Positions 44,125-56,227 are shown, counted from the stretch's first letter. The stretch: DNA of 64,000 nt from Pseudomonas muyukensis (GCF_019139535.1 NZ_CP077073.1:3252501-3316500); one strand, 5' to 3'. Notes: generated by a model not told the origin, from the sequence alone. Program-made: numbers and translations.

Positions 44125-44946
44125 ATGATCATTCCACCCAGCCGGGACACGGTCCTGTGCATTTCCTTGGCCGGTCGCCCCGGTACCTTCGGCGTGCGCT
44201 TTCACAACCACCTGTACCAGCAGTTGGGCCTGGACTACTACTACAAGGCCATGACCACCCAGGACCTGCCGGCGGCGGTGGCGGGCATCCGCGCCCTGGG
44301 GGTGCGTGGCTGTGGTGTGTCGATGCCGTACAAGGAAGCCTGCATGGCGCTGGTGGATGAAGTCGACCCCTCGGCGGCGGCCATCGAGTCGGTCAATACC
44401 CTGGTCAATACCGCTGGGCATCTCAAGGCCTATAACACCGACTACCTGGCGGTGCGCCAGTTGCTGGCGCAGCATCAGCTCGACCCGGCGACCGGCTTCG
44501 CCCTGCGCGGCAGTGGTGGCATGGCCAAGGCCGTGGCCAGCGCGCTGCGCGACGCCGGGTTCGCCGAGGGCACCATCGTCGCGCGCAATGAGCAGGCCGG
44601 GCGCCAGTTGGCGGATGTCTGCGGTTATCGCTGGTTGCCCGAGCTGGGCGACCTGTGCCCGCCGATGCTGATCAACGTCACCCCGATCGGCATGGCCGGT
44701 GGGCCCGAGGCGCAGCAGCTGGCCTTTGCCGAGACGGCCATCGCCGCAGCCGAGTGGGTGTTCGACGTGGTGGCGATGCCGGAGCGCACGCCGTTGATCC
44801 AGGCGGCTCAAGCGCTGGGCAAGCCGCTGATCACCGGGCTGGAGGTGATTGCCCTGCAGGCGCTGGAGCAATTCGTGTTGTACACCGGCGTGCGCCCAAG
44901 CGATGCACAAGTGGCGGCGGCGGTGGCGTACGCCCGGGATATCTAG
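44125..44946 (+). CDS. Shikimate dehydrogenase-like oxidoreductase (AroE paralogue)
   Basis: A 273-residue protein; AGGAG five bases before ATG 44125 decides the start. It has the AroE layout: an N-terminal substrate domain (CISLAGRPGTFGVRFHNHLYQQ, then MPYKEACMAL with the conserved catalytic lysine), YNTDYLAV, and a Rossmann domain (GSGGMAKAVASALRDAG). NVTPIGM and GLEVIALQALEQF follow the family pattern. It may reduce 3-dehydroshikimate or oxidise quinate or a related compound; being unlinked to other aro genes, it is probably a paralogue of the biosynthetic AroE. Confidence 0.87.
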   Translation: MIIPPSRDTVLCISLAGRPGTFGVRFHNHLYQQLGLDYYYKAMTTQDLPAAVAGIRALGVRGCGVSMPYKEACMALVDEVDPSAAAIESVNTLVNTAGHLKAYNTDYLAVRQLLAQHQLDPATGFALRGSGGMAKAVASALRDAGFAEGTIVARNEQAGRQLADVCGYRWLPELGDLCPPMLINVTPIGMAGGPEAQQLAFAETAIAAAEWVFDVVAMPERTPLIQAAQALGKPLITGLEVIALQALEQFVLYTGVRPSDAQVAAAVAYARDI

Positions 44947-44960
44947 CCCAGCCTCATGCC

Positions 44961-44998
44961 GTAGGCGCGCACCGGCTACGCCGGTGTTCGCCGTCCTA
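44961..44998. repeat. REP-like hairpin after the AroE-like gene
   Basis: ACCGGC-TAC-GCCGGT (44971-44985), flanked by GTAGGCG on the left and CGCCGTCCTAC on the right, repeats the design of the element at 10164-10245. It lies between convergent genes and may end both transcripts. Confidence 0.5.
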
Positions 44999-44999
44999 C

Positions 45000-45242
45000 C
45001 TAGAACGTCTTCTGGCCCTGGTCCAGCTGCTGGTCGACCAGCGCCCGGCCATGGGCCAGGGAGACGTGCTGGGCATTTTCCAGGTCGCTGAAGAATTTCA
45101 TCGGCATGGAAATGCGCTTGCTGGTGTGGCCATGGGGATCGGTGATCAGGCAGCCGGCCGCATAGGGCAGGGGGGAGTCGGGGTGGGGCATCACGCTGGC
45201 GGTGATGTGGTGATCGCGGTATTCACAGTGAAGGGTTTGCAT
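45000..45242 (-). CDS. Small conserved hypothetical protein
   Basis: An 80-residue soluble protein beginning MQTLHCEYRDHHITASVMPH; histidine-rich in the first half, with no signal peptide or recognised domain. Start ATG 45242. It is convergent with the AroE-like gene and 93 bp downstream of gloA on the same strand. No function can be given. Confidence 0.68.
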   Translation of the reverse strand: MQTLHCEYRDHHITASVMPHPDSPLPYAAGCLITDPHGHTSKRISMPMKFFSDLENAQHVSLAHGRALVDQQLDQGQKTF

Positions 45243-45335
45243 CGTCCTGACCTCGCTGTGGCTGGAAAGCAGTTCCTTCCGTATACCACAGCGAGGGGCC
45301 GCAGGTGTTCGGCCCGACGAGCGTGACGCGCGGCT

Positions 45336-45863
45336 TCAGCCTTGCAGGTCGGTCGGCTGGATCACTTCGACCCAGTAGCCATCCGGGTCCTTGACGAAGG
45401 CCAGGTGGTTCATGCGGCCATCTTGCAGGCGCTTCTGGAAGGGCACGTCCAGCGCCTCGAAACGCGCGCAGGCAACCCGCACGTCCGGCACCGAAATGCA
45501 GATGTGGCCAAAACCGCGAGGGTCGGTATTGCCGTTGTGGTAGGCGAACGCCGGGTCGTTCTCGGTGCCGTGGTTGTGGGTCAGCTCGAGCACGCCCGGG
45601 ATCGACTTCATCCACCGGTGGCGTTCGGCATCGTCGGTCGGAATCTGCGCCGGGTCGACCAGGGCCAGGAAGTACAGGCTGAAGGCCGCCTCCGGGAAGT
45701 CGCGTTTGTCCACCAGGCGAAAGCCCAGGACACGGGTGTAGAAGTCCAGGGACTTCTCGATGTCCTTGACCCGCAGCATGGTGTGGTTGAAGACGAACTG
45801 GGCGGTGGCGGTGTCTGGCTGGGCGGTGACGCCGGGCAGCGCTTGAAGATCGTGCAGGCTCAT
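45336..45863 (-). CDS. gloA: Glyoxalase I (lactoylglutathione lyase)
   Basis: A 175-residue enzyme that converts the methylglyoxal-glutathione hemithioacetal to S-lactoylglutathione. Metal ligands H27 (FNHTML), E93 (LELTHNHG), H120 (FGHICISV) and E166 (YWVEVI) are present. At 175 residues, with the long N-terminus and extra loop, it fits the longer zinc-type class (as in P. putida and eukaryotes) rather than the ~130-residue nickel type. Confidence 0.95.
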   Translation of the reverse strand: MSLHDLQALPGVTAQPDTATAQFVFNHTMLRVKDIEKSLDFYTRVLGFRLVDKRDFPEAAFSLYFLALVDPAQIPTDDAERHRWMKSIPGVLELTHNHGTENDPAFAYHNGNTDPRGFGHICISVPDVRVACARFEALDVPFQKRLQDGRMNHLAFVKDPDGYWVEVIQPTDLQG

Positions 45864-45934
45864 GGGGTACTCCAGAATCAGGGCCTTGGTAGAGGCGGGT
45901 CATGATACGGGAGTCAGCCGGCAGCGCAAATGAA

Positions 45935-45960
45935 AGCGCCCCGCACGAAGGCGGGGCGCT
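45935..45960 (-). terminator. Strong terminator hairpin downstream of the MvaT-like gene
   Basis: AGCGCCCCGC-ACGAAG-GCGGGGCGCT on the plus strand is a perfect 10-bp stem, followed on the minus strand by TTCATTT. It should end transcription coming from the MvaT-like gene before gloA. Confidence 0.75.
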
Positions 45961-45970
45961 GGAATTAGAG

Positions 45971-45986
45971 GCCCGCATGTGCGGGC
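45971..45986. terminator. Second short hairpin between gloA and the MvaT-like gene
   Basis: GCCCGCA-TG-TGCGGGC is a perfect 7-bp stem ten bases to the right of the stronger hairpin. It probably adds to termination of the MvaT-like transcript. Confidence 0.45.
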
Positions 45987-46071
45987 GCGTGATGGGGTCG
46001 CTAGTCCTTTAGCTGGTTCGATACTGAGCCTGTGCTTGTGAAAAAAGTGTGAAGCGGGTGTCGAGGTTTCA

Positions 46072-46437
46072 TCAGCGCACCCAGGTTTCCACCGTCTGTG
46101 CGCCGTACTGTTGCTTCCAGGCCTTCAGGCCACGGTGGTTGCCACCCTTGGTTTCGATCAGCTCGCCGGTATGCGGGTTCTCGTAGACCTTCACCACCCG
46201 CGGGCGGCGCTGCTGCTTGGCGGCCACGGCCGGGGCACGCTGGCTGGCTTTTGGGTCGAGGATGGCGACGATGTCGCGCAGGCTCTTGTCGTAGCTTTTC
46301 ATCAGGCCGACTAGTTTCTGCTCGAATTCGATTTCGCGTTTAAGGCCGGCATCCTTTTTCAGCGCCTCCAGTTGTGCCATCTGTTCCTGAAGCGCTTTTT
46401 CGGCAGCACGAAACTCTGCAAGTCTGGACACTGTCAT
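46072..46437 (-). CDS. MvaT/H-NS-family xenogeneic silencer (Tur-type)
   Basis: A 121-residue protein from ATG 46437 (AGGAG eight bases upstream). The N-terminal coiled-coil oligomerisation region (SRLAEFRAAEKALQEQMAQLEALKK, residues 3-60) and the C-terminal AT-hook-like DNA-binding domain (RRPRVVKVYENPHTGELIET, KGGNHRGLKAWKQQYG) are diagnostic of MvaT proteins. These coat AT-rich, horizontally acquired DNA and silence it. P. putida has several paralogues (TurA-E); which one this is cannot be told. Confidence 0.94.
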   Translation of the reverse strand: MTVSRLAEFRAAEKALQEQMAQLEALKKDAGLKREIEFEQKLVGLMKSYDKSLRDIVAILDPKASQRAPAVAAKQQRRPRVVKVYENPHTGELIETKGGNHRGLKAWKQQYGAQTVETWVR

Positions 46438-46788
46438 CACTCCTGTAAGTCTGCGGTGGCATGACGTGACGAACATAAACTGGACTAAACGCCGGCCACG
46501 CGGATGGGTATAGCTGTTCGCTGAGTGTCAGTGTAGACATCGCCTGCACAGGGGTAAACAGCAAACTTTCAATCAATAAGCCGGGAACTTTGGCGGTTTT
46601 TCGCGCGGTATTCGAACTTCCCTGCAAGGGTATCTGGCCGGGGCCTTAGACCATGGTCCCATGGTGCGGGCTAGAGGCCCTGGGTGAAAATTATGGATGA
46701 TGGTCGAAATGTATTCGCTCATCCCGTAGTGCCGGTGCAGTCGATTGCCCGGATCGTTTTTTGCCCTTCTTTTGGATGTTTTGTTCGC
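46438..46788. promoter_or_regulatory. 351-bp intergenic region with nested palindrome before the OprD gene
   Basis: This gap holds no gene. It contains the exact palindrome ACCATGG-TC-CCATGGT (46650-46665), nested inside GGGCC (46641-46645) and GGCCC (46676-46680). It lies about 125 bases upstream of the OprD start and may be a regulator site or an mRNA hairpin. Much of 46490-46600 is comparatively AT-rich, which could favour MvaT binding. No confident promoter was assigned. Confidence 0.4.
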
Positions 46789-48078
46789 ATGTTTGCCCCT
46801 TTTCCCCTCGCCCCCGGGCGCCGAGTTGCCGGCCTGTTCTTCCTGTGTGTCGGTGCCAACGCCCAGGCCGCTGGTTTTCTTGAAGACAGCAGTGCCAAGG
46901 TCGAAGCACGCAATGTCTATTTCAACCGGGACTTTCGTGACGGCCACAGCAGTTCCAGCCAGGGCGCGTCGAAACGCGAAGAATGGGCCCAGGGGTTCAT
47001 CCTCAATGTCCAGTCCGGTTATACCCAGGGCCCGGTAGGCTTCGGCGTCGATGCCCTGGGCATGGTCGGTTTCAAGCTGGACTCGAGTCCGGCCGACAGT
47101 AACAGCGGCCTGTTGCCGTCGTCCGGCCACGATCCGCGCCACTCGGCCGACCAGTACGCCAAGATGGGCATCGCCGGCAAGGTCAAGGTTTCCAAGACCG
47201 TGCTCAAGTACGGCTCGATGATGCCCGATGTGCCGTTGCTCAAGTACAACGACGGCCGTCTGCTGCCGACCATGTTCCATGGTGCCTGGCTGACCAGCGA
47301 GCAAGTGCGCGACCTGAAGTTCACCCTGGCCCGCCTGAACCAGTACACCGCGCGGGACTCCACCGACCGCCAGGACATTCGCGTCCACTGCAAGAACAAG
47401 CGCTACGCCTGCGACATCGAGGCCGATCACTTCGACCTGGCTGGCGTCGACTACCGCTTCAACGAGCGCCTCAGCGCCCAGTACCAGGTCTCCAAGCTGG
47501 AAAACATCTACCGCCAGCACTTCCTCGGCCTGGTAGCCAGCCAGCCACTGGACGTCGGCACCCTGTCGGCCGACCTGCGGGTGATCAAGAGCGACGACAT
47601 CGGTAACGCCCGCGCCGGCCAGATCGACCACCGCGCCTTCAGCGGCATGCTCGGCTACAGCCTGGGCGGCCACAAGATCAGTGCCGGCTGGCAGCGCATG
47701 TACGGCGACAGCGCCATGCCGTACCTCGATGGCACCAACCCGTATCTGGTCAACTACGCCCAGGTCAATGACTTCGCCGCCGCCCAGGAGCGTTCCTGGC
47801 AGCTGCGTTACGACTATGACTTCAAGGCCCTGGGCGTGCCTGGCCTGACCTTCTTCACCCGTTACATCAACGGTGACAACATCAAGGTCCCGGGCAGCAA
47901 CGCCGAAGGCAAGGAATGGGAACGCGACACCGAGCTCAAGTACCAGGTACAGAGCGGTACCTTCAAGGATGTCAGCGTGCGCCTGCGTAACTCCACCTAC
48001 CGCAGCAACTACGAGAAGTGGGCGCGCGACATGGATGAGACCCGCGTCATCGTCAGCTACAACTTCTCGATCTTCTAA
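46789..48078 (+). CDS. OprD-family outer-membrane porin
   Basis: A 429-residue porin. ATG 46789 gives a usable signal peptide (PGRRVAGLFFLCVGANAQA, cleaved before AGFLEDS). The mature N-terminus GFLEDSSAKVEARNVYFNRDF is the OprD/OccD-OccK hallmark; later come EEWAQGFILNVQSGYTQGPVGFGVDALGMVG and the C-terminal VIVSYNFSIF. These 18-strand channels take up specific carboxylates, amino acids or aromatics. The substrate is not readable. The start is uncertain (an upstream ATG at 46690 is in frame) because no good ribosome site is visible. Confidence 0.92.
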   Translation: MFAPFPLAPGRRVAGLFFLCVGANAQAAGFLEDSSAKVEARNVYFNRDFRDGHSSSSQGASKREEWAQGFILNVQSGYTQGPVGFGVDALGMVGFKLDSSPADSNSGLLPSSGHDPRHSADQYAKMGIAGKVKVSKTVLKYGSMMPDVPLLKYNDGRLLPTMFHGAWLTSEQVRDLKFTLARLNQYTARDSTDRQDIRVHCKNKRYACDIEADHFDLAGVDYRFNERLSAQYQVSKLENIYRQHFLGLVASQPLDVGTLSADLRVIKSDDIGNARAGQIDHRAFSGMLGYSLGGHKISAGWQRMYGDSAMPYLDGTNPYLVNYAQVNDFAAAQERSWQLRYDYDFKALGVPGLTFFTRYINGDNIKVPGSNAEGKEWERDTELKYQVQSGTFKDVSVRLRNSTYRSNYEKWARDMDETRVIVSYNFSIF

Positions 48079-48128
48079 GGCGCCTTTACCCCGGCCGCTG
48101 GTCGGTCGACAATGACCACCGGTTCATG

Positions 48129-48185
48129 GTGTGGTGCTTTGCAAATACGCCCCATAATTGGCGCGTCATTTGTGAAGCACCACAC
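48129..48185 (+). promoter_or_regulatory. 57-bp near-palindrome upstream of cobF
   Basis: The outer arms GTGTGGTGCTT (48129-48139) and AAGCACCACAC (48175-48185) are exact inverted copies; inner CAAAT (48142-48146) and ATTTG (48168-48172) continue the symmetry, with further GCC/GGC pairs around the centre. It ends 15 bases before the cobF ATG. It may be an operator or a 5' leader hairpin. It has no B12-box and is not a recognisable cobalamin riboswitch. Confidence 0.5.
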
Positions 48186-48200
48186 TCGGCGGGGCAGGGG

Positions 48201-48950
48201 ATGAAAAAGCTTCTACTGATCGGCATCGGCCCGGGCGATCCGCGGCAGATCACCTACGAGGCCGTGGATGCGCTACGCCGTGCCACGGTGTTCTTCGTGC
48301 TCGACAAGGGCGCGGACAAGCAAGACCTGGTGCGCATGCGCCGGGCCATTCTCGAACGCTACCTGCCCCAGGGCGGTTATCGCCTGGTGCAGGTCGCCGA
48401 CCCGTGCCGGGATGGCGCGGCCAGCGACTATGTCGGCGCCGTGCAAGACTGGCACGGCCAGCGCGCGGCACTGTACGCCCGGTTGCTGGAACAGGAGCTG
48501 GCTGGCGACGAGGTCGGTGCGTTCCTGCTTTGGGGCGAGCCAGGCCTTTACGACAGCACGCTGCGCATTCTCGAGCGGGTGCGCCTGGCTGGCGTGGCCT
48601 TGGCGCTGGAGGTGATCCCTGGGATCAGCAGCATCCAGGCCCTGGCCGCCCGCCATCAGATCCCCCTCAATCGCATCGGCGAGCCGCTGACCGTGCTGCC
48701 GGGGCGACGCCTGGGCGAGCAGGCGCGAATCGACAACGTGCTGGTGATGCTCGACGGCCAGTGTGCATTTGCCGCGTTGGACGATCCGCACTTGCTGATC
48801 TATTGGGGCGCCTACCTGGGCACGGCGGATGAACTGCTGGTGCAGGGGCCGCTGCAGGAGGTCAAGTCACGCATCGTGCAATTGCGCGAGGCCGCCCGCC
48901 GGCGCAAGGGCTGGATCATGGACACTTACCTGCTGCGCCGCGCGCTGTAG
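48201..48950 (+). CDS. cobF: Precorrin-6A synthase (deacetylating) CobF
   Basis: A 249-residue SAM-dependent tetrapyrrole methylase. ATG 48201 (MKKLLLIGIGPGDPRQITYEA) follows GGGGCAGGGG. The N-terminal GIGPGDP and the later EVIPGISSIQALAARHQIPLNRIGEPLTVLPGR are typical. CobF methylates C-1 of precorrin-5 with loss of acetate in the aerobic cobalamin pathway. In most pseudomonads cobF is separate from the main cob cluster, as here. The long palindrome just upstream may regulate it. Confidence 0.94.
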   Translation: MKKLLLIGIGPGDPRQITYEAVDALRRATVFFVLDKGADKQDLVRMRRAILERYLPQGGYRLVQVADPCRDGAASDYVGAVQDWHGQRAALYARLLEQELAGDEVGAFLLWGEPGLYDSTLRILERVRLAGVALALEVIPGISSIQALAARHQIPLNRIGEPLTVLPGRRLGEQARIDNVLVMLDGQCAFAALDDPHLLIYWGAYLGTADELLVQGPLQEVKSRIVQLREAARRRKGWIMDTYLLRRAL

Positions 48951-49100
48951 GCACCTACAGGGGGCTACAGCGCCGCAGCATGGCACCGGTGAAGCCCGGC
49001 GCTGCCGGCGCACGGAGTGGGCCAGGCATGGGCAATGACCAGAAGATGAGGCATGGCAGAGGGCCTTGAGGCAAAAGTACCCATTTAAACACGGGTGGGC

Positions 49101-49451
49101 TCAAGGCGTGCCGAGGATACTCACTACCTTGTCGCGCAATTGCTCAATGCTAAAGGGCTTGCCGATCAGGTGCATACCCGGCGGTACCTCGACGCTCTCG
49201 GCATAGCCACTGGCGAACAGCACTGGCAGCAACGGGCGGATTTCCCGGGCCTTGCCCGCCAGTTCCTCGCCGCGCATATCGGGCAGGCCGACGTCGGTCA
49301 TCAACAGTGCCAGGGGCTGCTGCTGGTCTTGGAGAATCTTCAGGGCGGTGCTGGCGCTGTCCGCCTCGATGGCGGTGTAGCCCAGTTCGTCGAGCACTTC
49401 GACTATCAGCATGCGAACGATGTCGTCGTCTTCGACTACCAGAAGGTGCAT
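49101..49451 (-). CDS. Stand-alone CheY-like response regulator receiver
   Basis: A 116-residue single receiver domain: acidic pocket EDDD at 7-10, phospho-acceptor D53 (LLMTDVGLPD), and conserved lysine in LIGKPFSIEQL. It has no output domain, so it signals by protein interaction or serves as a phosphate sink. It is divergent from the large hybrid kinase at 49704 and may be a partner of that or of the orphan hybrid kinase at 35620. Confidence 0.92.
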   Translation of the reverse strand: MHLLVVEDDDIVRMLIVEVLDELGYTAIEADSASTALKILQDQQQPLALLMTDVGLPDMRGEELAGKAREIRPLLPVLFASGYAESVEVPPGMHLIGKPFSIEQLRDKVVSILGTP

Positions 49452-49703
49452 GGGTGGATCCTGTTTCGGTGAATGGTCTCTACTCTGTGCCCGCGGCAAG
49501 GGCAGAAGTTCCCAAGCTTACCGGCATGGACAAATAGATGGAACGATTGGCGGCACGCGCCTTCAAATACTGGCTAAATGCCCTGCCAGAATGGCGAAAG
49601 CTGGTTAGACTCGCTGTATTTCCCGGTCGGTCTGGCGCAGGGCAACACCTACAAGACGTATCGCCACACTGTTCAATGGACTTTTTCACGCGGGCATTTT
49701 CTG

Positions 49704-53171
<3,468 letters not shown>

Positions 53172-53175
53172 AATC

Positions 53176-53997
53176 TTGACCAGCGAACGCAACACCGATA
53201 TCGAGATCCGGCTGCTGATCGAGGCGATCTACCTCAAGTACAGCTACGATTTTCGCGATTACTCCGGCGCATCGATCAAGCGCCGGATCCTCCATGCCTT
53301 GCGCCAGTTCGATTGCCGCACGGTGTCGGCCTTGCAGGAACGGGTGCTGCACGACCCGGGCATGTTCCTCGAGCTGCTGCAGTTCCTGACGATTCCGGTC
53401 AGCGAGATGTTCCGCGACCCGGGGCACTTTCTGGCGCTGCGCAACGAGGTGGTGCCGCTGCTGCGCACCTGGCCGTCGCTGAAGATCTGGATTGCCGGTT
53501 GCAGCACGGGCGAGGAGGTGTACTCCATGGCCATCCTGCTACGCGAGGAGGGGCTGCTGGAGCGCACCATCATTTATGCCACCGACATCAACCCACATTC
53601 GCTGGAGCGCGCCAAGCAAGGCATCTACTCGATGCAGAGCATGCGCGATTACCAGGAAAACTATCGCAAGGCCGGCGGCCGCCGCGATTTCAGCGAGTAC
53701 TACACCGCCGCCTATGGCAACGCGATCATCGATTCCAGCCTGCGCGAGAACGTCACCTTCGCCGACCACAGCCTGGCCACCGACAGCGTGTTCTCCGAGA
53801 CCCAGCTGGTGTCGTGCCGCAATGTGCTGATCTATTTCAACAAGGGCCTGCAGGACCGGGCCCTGGGCTTGTTCCACGAGTCGCTGTGCCACCGTGGCTT
53901 CCTGGTGTTGGGCAGCAAGGAATCGGTGGACTTCTCGGCCTATGGCGAGCGCTTCGAGCCGCTGGTGCGGCCCGAGCGGATCTACCGCAAGGTATGA
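53176..53997 (+). CDS. CheR-type protein-glutamate methyltransferase
   Basis: A 273-residue CheR protein with the N-terminal helical domain (residues ~8-75) and a SAM-binding domain (IWIAGCSTGEEVYSMAILL, ATDINPHSLERAKQGIYS, SCRNVLIYFNKGLQDRAL). The likely start is TTG 53176, four bases after the kinase stop; no ATG fits. It lies between hybrid kinases rather than in a chemotaxis operon, so its methylation target may be a kinase or a dedicated receptor. Its stop overlaps the cheB start (ATGA). Confidence 0.92.
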   Translation: MTSERNTDIEIRLLIEAIYLKYSYDFRDYSGASIKRRILHALRQFDCRTVSALQERVLHDPGMFLELLQFLTIPVSEMFRDPGHFLALRNEVVPLLRTWPSLKIWIAGCSTGEEVYSMAILLREEGLLERTIIYATDINPHSLERAKQGIYSMQSMRDYQENYRKAGGRRDFSEYYTAAYGNAIIDSSLRENVTFADHSLATDSVFSETQLVSCRNVLIYFNKGLQDRALGLFHESLCHRGFLVLGSKESVDFSAYGERFEPLVRPERIYRKV

Positions 53998-54569
53998 GCG
54001 GCGTGCGCGCGATCGTCATCGGCGCCTCGGCGGGGGGCGTAGCGGCGTTGTTCAGCGTGCTCGGCGCGCTGCCGGCCGCCTTCGCCGTGCCGGTACTGTG
54101 CGTGCTGCACCTGCCGGACGACCGCCACAGCCAACTGGCCGAGGTGCTGCAGCGGCGTTTGCGCCGACCTGTGCGCGAGGCGCAGGACAAGGCCGCCATC
54201 GAGCCTGGCCTGATCTACGTGGCCGGGCCGGGCTACCACCTGTCGGTGGAGCGTGACCTGAGCTTTTCCCTGAGCCAGGAGGAGCCGGTGCATTTCTCGC
54301 GACCGGCAATCGATCTGTTGTTCGAGTCGGCGGCCGATGCCTATGGCCCGGCGCTGCTCGGCGTGCTGCTCACCGGTGCCAACGAGGATGGTGCCCGCGG
54401 GCTGCTGCGGATCAGACAAAGTGGAGGCCGGACCGTGGTCCAGGACCCTCGCGACGCACAGGTTGCGCTGATGCCGGAGGCCGCCTTGGCCCTGCACAGC
54501 CCCGACCACATTCTTCCCCTGAGCGGTATCGGGCAGTTGCTCGCTACCCTGGAACCCAGCGCATGCTAA
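53994..54569 (+). CDS. CheB-type methylesterase domain protein (no receiver)
   Basis: A 191-residue protein consisting only of the CheB catalytic domain: S12 in IGASAGG, H39 in VLHLP, and D132 in LLTGANEDGARG form the expected triad. It lacks the N-terminal receiver that regulates classical CheB, so control must come from binding partners. The start overlaps the cheR stop and the stop overlaps the next kinase start, showing tight coupling. Confidence 0.92.
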   Translation: MSGVRAIVIGASAGGVAALFSVLGALPAAFAVPVLCVLHLPDDRHSQLAEVLQRRLRRPVREAQDKAAIEPGLIYVAGPGYHLSVERDLSFSLSQEEPVHFSRPAIDLLFESAADAYGPALLGVLLTGANEDGARGLLRIRQSGGRTVVQDPRDAQVALMPEAALALHSPDHILPLSGIGQLLATLEPSAC

Positions 54570-55789
54570 GCCATATCACCGCCAAACTGCTGATCGTCGA
54601 CGACTTGCCGGAAAACCTGCTGGCCCTCGCTGCCCTGATCCAGGGCGAGGACCGTGAGGTGCACCAGGCCCAGTCCGCCGAGCAGGCCTTGTCGCTGCTG
54701 CTCGAGCACGAGTTCGCCCTGGCCATCCTCGATGTGCAGATGCCGGGCATGAACGGCTTCGAGCTGGCCGAGCTGATGCGCGGCATGGAAAAGACCCGTA
54801 GCATTCCCATCGTCTTCGTCAGCGCCGCCGGGCGCGAGATGAACTACGCCTTCAAGGGTTACGAAAGCGGGGCGGTGGACTTTTTGCACAAGCCGTTGGA
54901 TACCTTGGCGGTGAAGAGCAAGGTGTCGGTGTTCGTCGACCTGTTCCGCCAGCGCAAGGCCCTCGACCGCCAGTTGCAGGCCCTGGAGCGCAGCCGCGCG
55001 GAACAGGAGCAGTTGCTGGCGCAGTTGCAGGTTGCCCGTGGCGAACTGGAGCATGCCGTGCGCATGCGTGACGATTTCATGTCGATCGTCTCCCACGAAG
55101 TGCGTACCCCGCTCAATGGCCTGATCCTCGAGGCCCAGCTGCGGCGCATGCACCTGGCGCGGGGCAACCTGGCGGCGTTCAGCGAGGACAAGCTCAAGGC
55201 CATGGTCGAGCGCGACGAGCGCCAGATCAACAGCCTGATCCGCCTGGTCGAGGACATGCTCGATGTGTCGCGGATTCGCACCGGCAAGCTGTCGATTCGG
55301 CCCAAGGCCTTCGACCTCGGCCAGCTGGTACGCGGGCTGGTGGAGAACTTCGCCGCCCAGGCCCATGCCCTGGACACCCATATCGAACTGCAAGTCTGCG
55401 AGGCCCTGCAGGGCGAGTGGGACGAGTTCCGCATCGAGCAGGTGCTGGCCAACCTGCTGTCCAACGCCTTGCGCTACGGCGAGCGCAAGCCTGTGATGGT
55501 ACGGGTGTTCGCCAACGACAGCATGGCCTGCGTGCAAGTGCAGGACCAGGGTATCGGCATCGATGCGCAAAACCAGCAGCGGATCTTCCAGCAGTTCGAG
55601 CGGGTGGCCGCCCAGCAGGCCAGCGGCGGGCTGGGGTTGGGGCTGTATATTTCCGAGCAGATCGTGCTGGCCCATGGCGGGCGGATCCAGGTCGACAGCC
55701 AGGCCGGCGCGGGGGCGATGTTCAGCGTCTACCTGCCGTTGTCCGGGGTGCTGCAACACTGCGATCAGACCCAGGCAACCTCTGCCTGA
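54563..55789 (+). CDS. Receiver-histidine kinase hybrid (REC-HisKA-HATPase)
   Basis: A 408-residue soluble protein. An N-terminal receiver (D57 in LAILDVQMPGMNG) is followed by a coiled coil, HisKA with H178 (SIVSHEVRTPLNG) and the ATPase domain (LSNALRYGERKP, DQGIGI, GLGLGLYISEQIV). A receiver in front of a kinase lets an upstream kinase, probably the CHASE3 hybrid, switch it. It overlaps the cheB stop codon. Confidence 0.94.
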   Translation: MLSHITAKLLIVDDLPENLLALAALIQGEDREVHQAQSAEQALSLLLEHEFALAILDVQMPGMNGFELAELMRGMEKTRSIPIVFVSAAGREMNYAFKGYESGAVDFLHKPLDTLAVKSKVSVFVDLFRQRKALDRQLQALERSRAEQEQLLAQLQVARGELEHAVRMRDDFMSIVSHEVRTPLNGLILEAQLRRMHLARGNLAAFSEDKLKAMVERDERQINSLIRLVEDMLDVSRIRTGKLSIRPKAFDLGQLVRGLVENFAAQAHALDTHIELQVCEALQGEWDEFRIEQVLANLLSNALRYGERKPVMVRVFANDSMACVQVQDQGIGIDAQNQQRIFQQFERVAAQQASGGLGLGLYISEQIVLAHGGRIQVDSQAGAGAMFSVYLPLSGVLQHCDQTQATSA

Positions 55790-55833
55790 GCCTGGGGTCT
55801 GATAGCCAACCTACCGAATGTGAAGGCGTTGAC

Positions 55834-56211
55834 ATGAGTGAAGATGCACAAGATGTGGTGCTGGTGGTCGAGGACGAACCCGCGATCCGCATGATCCTGC
55901 GGGACTACCTGGCGGGCGAGGGCTACCACGTGCTGGTGGCCGAGGACGGCGAGCAGGCGTTTGCCATTCTTGCCAGCAAGCCGCACCTGGACCTGATGGT
56001 CACCGATTTTCGCCTGCCCGGCGGCATCTCGGGGGTGGAGATCGCCGAGCCGGCGGTGAAGCTGCGCCCGGACCTGAAGGTGATCTTCATCAGCGGCTAC
56101 CCGGCGGAGATCCTCGAATCCGGCAGCCCGATCGCGCGCCAGGCACCGATCCTGGCCAAGCCGTTCGACCTGGACACCTTGCACGCGCAGATCCAGGCGC
56201 TGCTGCGCTAG
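55834..56211 (+). CDS. Single-domain response regulator
   Basis: A 125-residue receiver: E14/D15 acidic residues, D58 in LMVTDFRLPGG, and lysine in ILAKPFDLDTL. It is the last gene of the kinase-CheR-CheB-kinase operon, 44 bases after the second kinase. It has no DNA-binding output, so the pathway probably ends in protein-protein control. Confidence 0.92.
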   Translation: MSEDAQDVVLVVEDEPAIRMILRDYLAGEGYHVLVAEDGEQAFAILASKPHLDLMVTDFRLPGGISGVEIAEPAVKLRPDLKVIFISGYPAEILESGSPIARQAPILAKPFDLDTLHAQIQALLR

Positions 56212-56227
56212 GGCGTAGCCGCCGAGC

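Noticed and set aside
48079..48200. Cobalamin riboswitch upstream of cobF
   Set aside because: The leader is too short and has no B12-box; only a long inverted repeat is present.
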